From assembly GCA_030272155.1 (NCBI GenBank), contig CP126191.1, forward strand, positions 1,820,501-1,884,500: a stretch of DNA of 64,000 bases, in the 5' to 3' direction. Under the pieces are notes generated by a model. That model saw nothing but the letters and a program-made list of their open reading frames with translations, did no database searches and was not told where the DNA came from. Origin of the DNA: Tetradesmus obliquus. Its lineage: Eukaryota > Chlorophyta > Chlorophyceae > Sphaeropleales > Scenedesmaceae. The position numbers and the translations under genes were made by a program. Shown here piece after piece: positions 1 through 9,256 of this stretch (position 1 is its first letter; every line of letters begins with the position of its first letter).

Positions 1-30
1 CATGCCATGTGCATGCATGTTCATGTGCAT

Positions 31-141
31 TGCTGCAGGGCCTGGACAGTCTAGCACTGCCACCCCACAGGCTCTCACATCATCGTAACTTGTCTACTGT
101 GCTATGCCGTGTGTGCATTCACTGCTGCAGGGCCTGGACAG
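31..141 (+). repeat. Duplicated splice acceptor plus exon start of the translocator
   Basis: The 19 bases tgctgcagGGCCTGGACAG at the real exon start (123-141) occur identically at 31-49 in the upstream intron, 92 bp earlier. The flanking GTGTGCATT-like pyrimidine/purine sequence is also partly shared. Splicing to the upstream copy would put the exon in another frame. Confidence 0.8.
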
Positions 142-723
142 CGCAGCGCAGGCAGACCTGTTCCGGCGACTGCTGTCTGCCGGCATCTGCTTCCACGGCT
201 ACCAGCAGCTCTCCTACATGATCCTGTCGCGGGTGACGCCGGTGACGCACAGCATCGGCAACTGCGTGAAGCGCGTGGTGGTCATTGTGGCCAGCGTCAT
301 CGCCTTCCAGAACCCCATGTCCACGCAGAACGCCATGGGTGAGGCCCGCTCTGCGCTGTTTTTTATTTTATGGAATGCCTTGTTGGTAGCCTGTTACATG
401 TGGCTTTGGTCCTGCTGGTGCTGTCCAAAGAGCCTCTGGGGTGCCTGGTGCTGTTCCAGTAGTGCCTGTGACAATGCATACATCGAGCAGCTGTATAGCG
501 AGCCAGAAGAAGACGCCGGCGGCACTTTGCACCTTTTCTCCAGAGCTGTTACCTGTGTGACTTGTGACTGCTGAGCGTGCAGATGCTTGGACTGTAGTGA
601 AACGGTTGCTGGCTGCCCTGCGCTTGGAACTGTCCCGCAGGTACCGCACTGGCCATGTTTGGAGTGTTCCTGTACTCCCAGGCAAAGCGGAAGTACAAGG
701 GCAACAAGCCCAAGGCAGCATAA
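131..723 (+). CDS. Plastid phosphate/sugar-phosphate translocator, C-terminal exons (PPT-like), partial
   Basis: These are the last two exons of a nucleotide-sugar/triose-phosphate translocator family protein of the chloroplast inner envelope, which exchanges a phosphorylated C3 (or other) compound for phosphate. Exon A (131-338) follows an intron ending tgctgcag and reads through GYQQLSYMILSRVTPVTHS and GNCVKRVVVIVASVI, the family's conserved penultimate helix with the K-R pair that binds phosphate. The intron 339-640 (gtgagg...ccgcag) splits a Gly codon. Exon B (641-723) reads MFGVFLYSQAKRKYKG and ends PKAA-TAA. The SPVTHS/GNCVKRVVVIV pattern resembles phosphoenolpyruvate/phosphate translocators more than true TPTs, but the substrate cannot be fixed from this fragment. 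The N-terminal part with the transit peptide lies before the window. A TGTAA at 2038-2042 is the first clear poly(A) signal seen, rather far from the stop. Confidence 0.88.
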
Positions 724-2557
724 GCAGCAGCAGCAGCAGCAGCAGCAAGCGCAGGCACGGCAGCAGACCCTGCAGCAGCTGCAGGGACAGGAAGCGCAGC
801 AGCACTGGGTTCGGCTGTTGCAAGCACAGCAGCAGCTCGCATGAGGTTGTGATGCAGCGGTTCGTGTTGTCAGCCGCAACTCAGGCACAAGTGTGGGTGC
901 TGGTGTTGCACTGCCTATGGCGTGGGTGCTGGCATCTGGAGGGCTGCAGGTCAACAGTTGGGCATGCTGCCATCATGGGCAATGGAGGGCAGGGGGTCAT
1001 GTGCATAGTGCAGCAAAGCCAAGCAGCAACAGCGCGGCCAACGACTGCTGCATTGCAGCAATCATCTTTACTCTATTGTGTTTTGGGCAAATGGCGGAGC
1101 ATTTTGTGTCTTGCAGGGCGCAGCTACATGCAGGCAGCTGTGTCTGGGGCCGCGTCGCGTGCATGATTATGTGCATGCCTGTGTTCTGTGTCTGGCATGA
1201 CAATGCCATAGGGTTTGCATGCAGGTCCCTGACCCACCAGGCTTGCACAGCACGTGTCTCTTAGTGGGTATTGTGCCACATGCACAGCGTGCATCTGTGC
1301 ACATGTGTTTGTCAGGCGGCAGTGAAGTGAGCATCGGGCGACTATGGCAATGCAATGCAACTTGAAGGTGCTCGATCCGCTTGCATTGTACTGCCTAGTG
1401 CAGCACCTGCGGTGGGACTCGCAAGCTGCAGCTGTACAGAGGCAGCACCGGTACATTCTCCAAAGGCTGCTTTTTTGGTTGCATGGTGTGGTGGCGGCTG
1501 ACTGGGTGCACAGGTTCGGGTTCCAGATTGTTGCCAGTGCAGGCAGGCGATTAGTTGCCGCTGCAGGCGCATAGTTGCTGGTACATGCTCCTTGCTGGTT
1601 GCCTGCAGATAGCCCTGCATGCACCGCCAGCAGATGACCAGGCATGTATCTGGTGATACCAGACTCTCATTGTGTTTGTTAGGGGCTTGCAGGTTGCCTG
1701 TTAGGGTATGATTGACATTGCTGCACTTGGTCACATAAGATGACAGAAATTGACAGCATTCGCGATGTGGTTTGAATCTTGGATGCTGGCTGCCTGGCAT
1801 GTTGTTGTGGCAGGGCATATAGGTCCAGATAAAGTATCTGTGGTGCATCAGAGGATAGATAGTTCAGGTGCTGTGAAGCACCTGCCACTGGCAAGGCATC
1901 ATCCTTATTCAAGGTGTGACATCGAGCCCTGCCTACTAGCCATGGCGCGGCCTATATGCCGCATGCATGCTGGGGTATCCTTCACAGACTGGGCGCTCCT
2001 AGTGGCACAGGCACATTGCTACAGTAAATCTAGGAGTTGTAACAGTCTCATTATGGATTTCCGGTTACAACGTTGCTAGCATGTTAACATGCTGCGGTCA
2101 TCTACTTGCACTGCACAAGGTGTTGCATGCGGCAATCGCCAGCCGCCAGAAGGTGCAAGGCTGCTGGGTTGGTGAGGTCCACTGCCGGTGGCTGGGAGCC
2201 AGATTGAAGGTCACCGTCTCAGGCAGTCTGAAGCTTTGCTACTAAGTACAATCCTGTTACCACTGGTGGGTGGCAGTGCCACAACGCCCACAGTCAGAAC
2301 ACCAGGAGGAGAGGAGCACACGACCGCAACATGATGCGTGTGCCGGCGTTAGCCTGCTGGGCACCAGCCTGGAGCAAGAAAGCTGCAGCAAGAGCTGCCA
2401 GCAAGCAATACGCGATGACGAGATGACGAGCATCAGCACGTGATAACACTGTGGCGAGCATGTTATACACGCTGATGAGTATGATCGTGTGATTGGTGGA
2501 CGATGGCATGCAGAAACATCACAACAGCACCAATAACAGCATTGATGGGCTGGGTGC
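724..2557. other. 3' UTR of the translocator and intergenic sequence
   Basis: No ORF here has family-like content. The first 25 bases after the stop are a CAG run. A TGTAA lies at 2038-2042. Nothing else is recognised. Confidence 0.6.
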
Positions 2558-3405
2558 TGTAGTCTGTGATTTGCAGCGCTCTGCTGTTGCTGTGCACTGC
2601 TCTGTGGTTGCTGAACCCTGAGTAACACATGCCATGCTCGGTGCTTGCCTATAGCCAGCACACTCACAGTGAAACACTGTTGGGTGTGAGATTAAAGAAA
2701 AGGTTGTTGGGGCATGTCCTTTTCGAATTCAGTCTGGCCGCCTTTGTGTGAAAAAGTGAAAAGTATCTGGATACACCCAACCCCTACACACGCGTCTGCG
2801 ATTACGAGCTTGAACACCCCGTGCTTTCATGGAAGCTAATCTTTATGGGTGTTTGTTCGAGTTTCTGCTGTTTTGAGTGGTGCTTGGTTACTGGCGCATG
2901 TGAGTGCGGATTGTTGCCACCGCTGTGCTGCATCTGCATGTCCCTGGTTGGTGTGGCTCTGTGCTTGTTTCGGGATTGTTGGTGTTGGCACGCTTTGTTT
3001 GCATTGCCTGTCGGTTGTTTGGTGCTAGTGTTGGCTTGTGATGGCTTGCTTGTGCCTCAGTCTTCTCTTTTGGGAGGGGGTGAAGGTGTAGGCTACACAC
3101 AGCGCTGACTGATAGACTTCACTGAAGCTTTGTGATATACCACAGCCAGAGTAAGGATGGAAAGGTGTTGCAGCTTCTGTGTGTACGCCTGCTGTGATAA
3201 AAGAGTCAGCCTGAGGCACTGCGCTTCTAGGTTCAGCTGTTATAACAGTGTTATGCTGAGTCAGCGTAACAGTTACAGCTACAGGTTATGAAATGCCGTG
3301 AGTTGGCAGGTGTGAAGAAGAGAAAGGAAGTATGTTGCAACGCTGTCAAGCGTGTGCAGACGATGTGGCCGTCGAATGTCACAAGGTAACAAATCCAGTG
3401 CTACA
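2558..3405 (+). mobile_element. Solo LTR of a Ty3/gypsy-type retrotransposon, with a 165-bp extra segment
   Basis: The element starts TGTAGTCTGTG and ends CCAGTGCTACA, so it has the TG...CA ends of an LTR with a 5-bp terminal inverted repeat TGTAG/CTACA. It is flanked by a 4-bp target duplication GTGC (2554-2557 and 3406-3409). It is 848 bp long. The LTR at 7330-8012 on the other strand is 683 bp and nearly identical. The whole difference is a 165-bp segment (2682-2846) bounded by the direct repeat GGGTGT (2682-2687, 2847-2852). That segment is either a small insertion here or a deletion between short repeats in the other copy. No internal element sequence is attached, so this is a solo LTR left by LTR-LTR recombination. 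Confidence 0.85.
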
Positions 3406-3845
3406 GTGCATTGTGTCGCAAGCCTGCCGCAGTGTGCCATGGAGCCAAGCAACACTGCAGCAGCAGGCGACAGCCGCCGGAGCAGTGCTTGCATTCCATG
3501 CAACCAGCAGTATCAACACAGCTGCCACCTGGCTGGCTACAGCAGCACAGACAACAGCAAAGCGTCAGGTGACACAACCGCTCCGTACGGGGCGCGGTTG
3601 CCGATGCCGATGACAAGGTATGGCTTACAAAAAGACTATTAATATTAGGTGACACAACCGAACTGCATCAGTCTGCCACAGCCATCCCCAAGTCTTAGTA
3701 AGCAGTACAGAATCACAACCTCGCGGTGCAGCAACATGCACGCCAGGCGTTCTCCAGGTGTCACAAACACAGCCACAGCAGCAGGTGTGCCTGGCTTCAA
3801 AACTGACCACAGCTGCTAACGGCTGCTGCTCTTCTAGTGCTGTGC

Positions 3846-3876
<31 letters not shown>

Positions 3877-3880
3877 TTCA
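3406..3880. other. Sequence between solo LTR and LINE
   Basis: No gene is recognised. A 14-bp direct repeat aggtgacacaaccg occurs at about 3566-3579 and 3647-3660, bracketing about 67 bp that ends in an A/T-rich tail, possibly a tiny retroposed fragment. A CAG8-9 run lies at 3850-3876. Confidence 0.4.
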
Positions 3881-5070
3881 GAGGTTCAACTTTTGGTCAG
3901 CAAGTTGCAGAACAATGTCATCAGCAGGGTGCAGTTCACGTTTCTGCGTACACTTGCAGGACGCGTCCGCAAGTCCACTGCTCGCTTGCTTCTGTCAAGA
4001 GAATTTGGGGCCCAGCCTTTGGTCAGTTTGTGGCTTCGTGCGGCAGTGAGCATGTGGAATAGGGTTGTGGATATGGATGCGTCCTCCCTTTTGGCCTGTG
4101 CTATGCGTGACAACTTACGGCTGTCCACTGCTTCCAGCAGCGGCGCAGTGTGGTGCACACAGTTGCGACGTGTACTTGAATATGTGCATGCCAAAAAAAA
4201 TATGTGCATGCCAATATAAAAAAATTATGTGCATGCCCACTCACAGCAGCTGGGAGATGCCGTGCAACGGCTGCAAAACTTCCAGTCTCTGGATCTGAAA
4301 ACCATAGCGCGTGCTTTTGATGGCGTTTTGCATCAGCAGTGGCAGGGGTGCCCTGTCAACCCGCGTGATGCTGCTAGTGGTCATGGTGTCTACAGTACTT
4401 ATGAGCGGTGGTTTGCGGCATGCTCTTCTGCTGACATGCTGTCTGTGAGCCCAGCTTTATGGTGCCCAGATTATGTCTCTCAAACTGCTGGGATCAACAG
4501 AGAGCATCTGGGGTCCTTGACCCGTTTCCGTTTGGGTGCTCATGATTTACGTGTCTGCAGTGGCAGGTGGCAGCAACCACCTGTGCCGCGAAGTGACAGG
4601 GTGTGCCTACGCCCTGGCTGCCAGTCTGAGGTTCTTGAGGATGAGTTTCATATGGTCTTTGAGTGCCCTTTCTATGCACCAGTCCGCGAGCGATTTGCTA
4701 TGTTGTTCGAACCCTTCGGGGACTCGTCACAAACATGGGCTACTATTGCTGGTTGCCACCTAGCAGGCCATGACTGATCACTTGTATGAAGCAGGCACCT
4801 GCTTTGGTGGCTGCTTTTGTGCACTGCTGCTGTCTGATGCGGTGTCACCCGGACACTGATCCTGAGGTTCTTCTGTCCTCTCAGGCTATTGCTCAAGCTA
4901 TTGATGATGCTGATGAGTCTTTTTCTGCGATTTCGTCTGACGGTTTGGACGATGATGAGTTGTTCTTCGATGTTTCCTCCCCCTATGAGCCTCTCGTTGG
5001 CTCCTGACTGGGGTTCCCACTCCTCGTTGAGTGGAGCTTGTAATGTAATGTAATGTAATGTAATGTAACA
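3881..5070 (+). mobile_element. 5'-truncated non-LTR retrotransposon (LINE), 3' end of the RT ORF with (TAATG)n tail
   Basis: The reading frame from about 3930 shows VRKSTARLLLSREFG and SLWLRAAVSMWNRV, typical of the region after the reverse-transcriptase domain of green-algal LINEs. It is followed by LTRFRLGAHDL and a C-terminal zinc motif (C-x4-C ... EDEFHMVFEC, CCHC type). The frame is 3758-4219 and 4229-4777. These are in the same phase and separated only by an in-frame TAA inside a small A-rich triplication at 4189-4240. After the stop near 4777 the protein appears to continue in another frame (4786-5007; ALVAAFVH then an acidic end), so there is also a frameshift. The element ends with five or six TAATG repeats (5040-5068), the kind of short tandem tail many LINEs carry instead of poly(A). 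The catalytic RT and endonuclease parts are missing. It is a dead copy. Confidence 0.8.
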
Positions 5071-7329
5071 TGCATGCAAGGATACGAGGACACACACCCT
5101 GAACCAAGTACTTACTATTGTACTAATATGGCCCAAACCAAGTACTTAATCAAATCAAGCACCTAGGTTGCTGCATATCCACAGATGCCAAGGACTGCAG
5201 TGTGTATCACGTCATATCGGAATTGGCTGATCACACACAAGTTGTGCTCAAGAAAAAATCCACCAGGTGAACATGCCACAAGCAGCTGAGCATCCAACCA
5301 CCCTTTTGACCGTATCCCAAAGGAATAGCACATGGCTGCACTGCACACGATGATGACGCTTGCAGGGAGCATGCAGCTGTGACAAGCAAAGTTGCAGGAT
5401 CACAGCAGCAGCTGGCCGGCCAGCGGCCACGCTCCCTGCACTGCAGTTCATCAGGTGCTGTGTAACACATGTACAGGGGCGGGCCTGTTGCAAGGAAACG
5501 CACCATCAACACGCACATAACATGCCATACACCTGATGCACTTTGAGCAGTGACGAGCACATGCGTGTGATACATACAGCCAAGGGTGTTAGTTGCAGCT
5601 GTGTTGCTGGGCACAAGGTCGCAAGGTGACCCTGCCTTGTGCCATCATAACTGCATCCATCTACTTTTGATAGCACAAGGCATAAAGGCCTAATCATACT
5701 AATAGTAGCAGTACTTTCAAGGAGGCGGAGAATCCGCGTGCACGAACCAACATGCACCGACGGTCAACGCAGCCATGACTCAAAGTACTACTTCAGACAG
5801 CAGTATAACATGACCAGCAACACAAACACAGCTCGCCCTCACATGTATTGCCGCCTAAGAGCAGCTAGGGGCAGCTGCATGCACTGTCGTCCCCATGCAC
5901 GTCAGACAAACGTATAATGTGTAACATTGCTGCTTTTGGTGTGCAGGAACTACGCCAGCAAGCCAGCTGCACCACAAATGCCTGCAACAGGCACCAGCAC
6001 ACAACTGGCCCTTCCCAAAGCACAGCAGAGCTGCAAGAACGGATCATCCAATGCATGCAACAGGCACTTCAGTAATCAGCTGAGCAGCAGCAGTGGGTGC
6101 TGTGCCCCGGGGCTACTTGCTGCGGAGTGTTTCTGTCCAAGCCAATTGGCCCACGCACTCGGCTGTCAGTACAAGCAGTTACGCATATTACTAACCATCT
6201 TCACGCAGCCAGCTATGGCCGTGCATGCATCAAAGGTGGTGTACGTGCCACAGACCAAACAACAAGATGTATCTAGATTGTTGCTGTGCAGCATGTATGC
6301 TGCAGGCTGCAGAGCATGTGCTGCTGACACTGAAAGTAGCAGTGTCAGCTTTGTTGCAACTGCGTGGTATTTGCGGCAGGCAGAGCGAATTGTGTGTGGC
6401 CTCTGCAAAGCTCAACCACATCGAACCACATCAAGTAATCACACGCAGATGCAGCAGGAGTCGCGCTCAGTGTGTGATGGCGCTGCGGCTGCGACGTGGT
6501 CCTGCAACATGCAAAAAGTGCCACTGCAAGCAAGCAAGCAAGCAAGCAAGTAGCCTGAGGCCGGCAAGCAAGCAAGCAGGCAGGCAAGCAAGCACACAAG
6601 CCTCTGCTGCATTTGCGGTGCTGCATTTGCAAGGGCAGCACAAAGTGCAGGACCCCAACCACTGGGAGTGCTTGCACCAGCAGCAGGCGCAGTGTGGAGT
6701 GTTTTTGATGTAATAAGATGTGCGGGCAAGATGCTGGCCTAGTTGTACCAGCACACCCACCCAAGCGGATCCAACAGTGCTGCTTACGGTGCTGCAAGTG
6801 CTGAAAGCAGTGAGCGCATTCAAAATGGTTTGACTTCGCCTCACACTGCACGTGCTGTGCCGTGCAGTGCGACAGCTCGGGTTACCCCAGCTGCATGCTC
6901 TTCACAGAGCTTGCTTGCTGGGCTCCGGTGCTGAAATATATAACGCAAATAACATAACATAACATTTTTTGTGACGACCACAGCTGCTGCATGCCGCATC
7001 GGCAGCCCTGCCATCCTGGTGCTAACTACGTGTGCACTGTGCTGCTGCAACGCCAGAGCCCGCAAACAGAACGGCCGGCGCAAGAACATGCACGCACGTG
7101 CCTGCAACAAGAAGTGCAGGGGACTGCCGGACAGCCACATCATCAAGGCCCGGCACAGCACCGCAGTGCCTGCACAGACAGAAGCCCTGGACACCTAGAA
7201 ATTGCATTACAGCCCTTCACCTGCCACCCCCCCCACCAATTATACATAAGGTAGACCAAGAGCGCAAACTGCGCAACGTACCAGACATCACCGCTGTTGT
7301 GCTGTCCACATTGTGCTCACTGGCACCTT
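5071..7329. other. Intergenic, no gene supported
   Basis: Several open frames of 60-200 codons exist but none resembles a family or shows exon structure. Simple repeats are present: a repeated aaccaagtactta (5102-5150), CAAG/GCAG-type tetranucleotides (6524-6600), and ataac repeats (6945-6966). Confidence 0.5.
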
Positions 7330-8012
7330 TGTAGCACTGGATTTGTTACCTTGTGACATTCGACGGCCACATCGTCTGCACACGCTTGACAGCGTTGCAA
7401 CATACTTCCTTTCTCTTCTTCACACCTGCCAACTCACGGCATTTCATAACCTGTAGCTGTAACTGTTACGCTGACTCAGCATAACACTGTTATAACAGCT
7501 GAACCTAGAAGCGCAGTGCCTCAGGCTGACTCTTTTATCACAGCAGGCGTACACACAGAAGCTGCAACACCTTTCCATCCTTACTCTGGCTGTGGTAGAT
7601 CACAAAGCTTCAGTGAAGTCTATCAGTCAGCGCTGTGTGTAGCCTACACCTTCACCCCCTCCCAAAAGAGAAGACTGAGGCACAAGCAAGCCATCACAAG
7701 CCAACACTAGCACCAAACAACCGACAGGCAATGCAAACAAAGCGTGCCAACACAAACAATCCCGAAACAAGCACAGAGCCACACCAACCAGGGACATGCA
7801 GATGCAGCACAGCGGTGGCAACAATCCGCACTCACATGCGCCAGTAACCAAGCACCACTCAAAACAGCAGAAACTCGAACAAACACCCAACAGTGTGTCA
7901 CTGCGAGTGTGCTGGCTATAGGCAAGCACCGAGCATGGCATGTGTTACTCAGGGTTCTGCAACCACAGAGCAGTGCACAGCAACAGCAGAGCGCTGCAAA
8001 TCACAGACTACA
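7330..8012 (-). mobile_element. 3' LTR of a Ty3/gypsy retrotransposon
   Basis: On the minus strand this begins TGTAGTCTGTGATTTGC (8012 downwards) and ends CAGTGCTACA (7330). It matches the solo LTR at 2558-3405 over its full 683 bp except for the 165-bp segment missing here and a few substitutions. It lies directly downstream of the integrase gene in the same orientation, as expected for a 3' LTR. The matching 5' LTR is not in this window. Confidence 0.85.
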
Positions 8013-8071
8013 TTATGTAGCACTGGATTTGTTACCACCGCTGCGAGCATGTAAGCTGCAGCCCTCCAAAC

Positions 8072-9256
8072 TCAGGACGCTGCTAGAGCAGCACGCACAG
8101 AGCGCTTGTCCAGGTACCTGGCCAGATTGCTGATGTGCCGCGTGAACGCAGCAGCATCACGAAAACCTGTACTGCCAGTCGTAAGCAGAACTACACCATT
8201 GTCACGCACTTCCAGCACACGGAAAGGCCCACGCACACCATCTCCTAGGTTGGTAACAGGGCCTGAAACCACCTCAAGCACAAGATCGCCTTTATTAAAA
8301 GTAACAGAGCTGTCAACAGTGCGGCGGGCACTACGCAGGGGCCAAGCACGCGCATTCCGCTGAAACTGCTGCTTTATCCTGACAAATACATCCTGATCAA
8401 CAGCCGCCAGCTGCTGACGCAACTGCGCTGCATGCAAAGCCGGATGCTCACATTCAAACAACTCAGGCCAAACCCACACTCTAGCAGATGCTGCTACTGC
8501 CAGCACATTACGTGCCAAAGGTAACACAGGCACAGGCTGTCTGCCAAACACCATCTCCTGCGGCAAAATGCCCAAGGTGGCATGTACACGAGCCCAGTAC
8601 TGCTGCCGCATCACAGGAACACTCTGCACCAAAAGAATCGGATGAGAGTTCACATGCCGCTCCAGCATGCTTTTGAAAGAGCCCACCAACCGCTCCGCCA
8701 CACCATTAGCAGCAGGATGACAAGCTGACGTTTGAACATGCTTGATGCCCATACGTGCCAGCAAATGACCAAACTGAACCTCAAACTTAGTACCATTGTC
8801 ACTGGTGACATGGCTGGGCACGAAGTACCGGCAGATCCAACTGTAGTAGAAAGCCCGAGCAACCGAAGCAGCTGTCTTATCATAAATAACAGCAAATTCT
8901 GCAGCCTTTGTAAAGTAATCGATCATATCTACCACCCAAGCCTTGAACACCTGCTCCTTTGCTTCAGGCAAATACAACCGTCCATATACATCAGCACAAG
9001 GAGTCACAAAAGGGCCACACAAGTCGATATGCACATGCTCAAACGGCCCCCGAACGACTGGCTCCTGCATGGGGAAAGGTGCAGGCAGTGCCAGCCGACG
9101 GCGCTGACACGCATCACACTGAGCCAGAAACAGCCGAACATCACCAGGCAAGCCCCGCCAGTGGAAATGCTGTTGCAAATAAGCACATGTCTGCTGGACC
9201 CCAGCATGTCCCAAAGCATCATGCATACTGCGCACCAGATCCCAGCGGTAGGACAC
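8072..9256 (-). CDS. Ty3/gypsy integrase (3' part of pol), 5'-truncated
   Basis: This is the integrase region of an LTR-retrotransposon polyprotein, about 394 codons, ending TGA at 8072-8074. The order is: zinc-binding HHCC (His12, His17, Cys47, Cys50 counted from the first codon); catalytic core with Asp78 (HIDLCGP), Asp153 (TSDNGT) and Glu188 (NGVAERL), the last two 34 residues apart; then a C-terminal module with KGDLVLEV and GPFRVLEV, the GPY/F-type domain. No chromodomain is seen. The open frame begins with GTG at 9256. A stop codon lies a few codons upstream, and no RNase H or reverse transcriptase is recognisable in 9.3-12 kb. The element is therefore a 3' fragment or has decayed upstream. 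It works with the adjacent LTR (7330-8012). Confidence 0.9.
   Translation of the reverse strand: MSYRWDLVRSMHDALGHAGVQQTCAYLQQHFHWRGLPGDVRLFLAQCDACQRRRLALPAPFPMQEPVVRGPFEHVHIDLCGPFVTPCADVYGRLYLPEAKEQVFKAWVVDMIDYFTKAAEFAVIYDKTAASVARAFYYSWICRYFVPSHVTSDNGTKFEVQFGHLLARMGIKHVQTSACHPAANGVAERLVGSFKSMLERHVNSHPILLVQSVPVMRQQYWARVHATLGILPQEMVFGRQPVPVLPLARNVLAVAASARVWVWPELFECEHPALHAAQLRQQLAAVDQDVFVRIKQQFQRNARAWPLRSARRTVDSSVTFNKGDLVLEVVSGPVTNLGDGVRGPFRVLEVRDNGVVLLTTGSTGFRDAAAFTRHISNLARYLDKRSVRAALAAS

Noticed and set aside
5927..6713. Plus-strand open frames of 162-208 codons
   Set aside because: No homology-like content; they run through CAAG tetranucleotide repeats.
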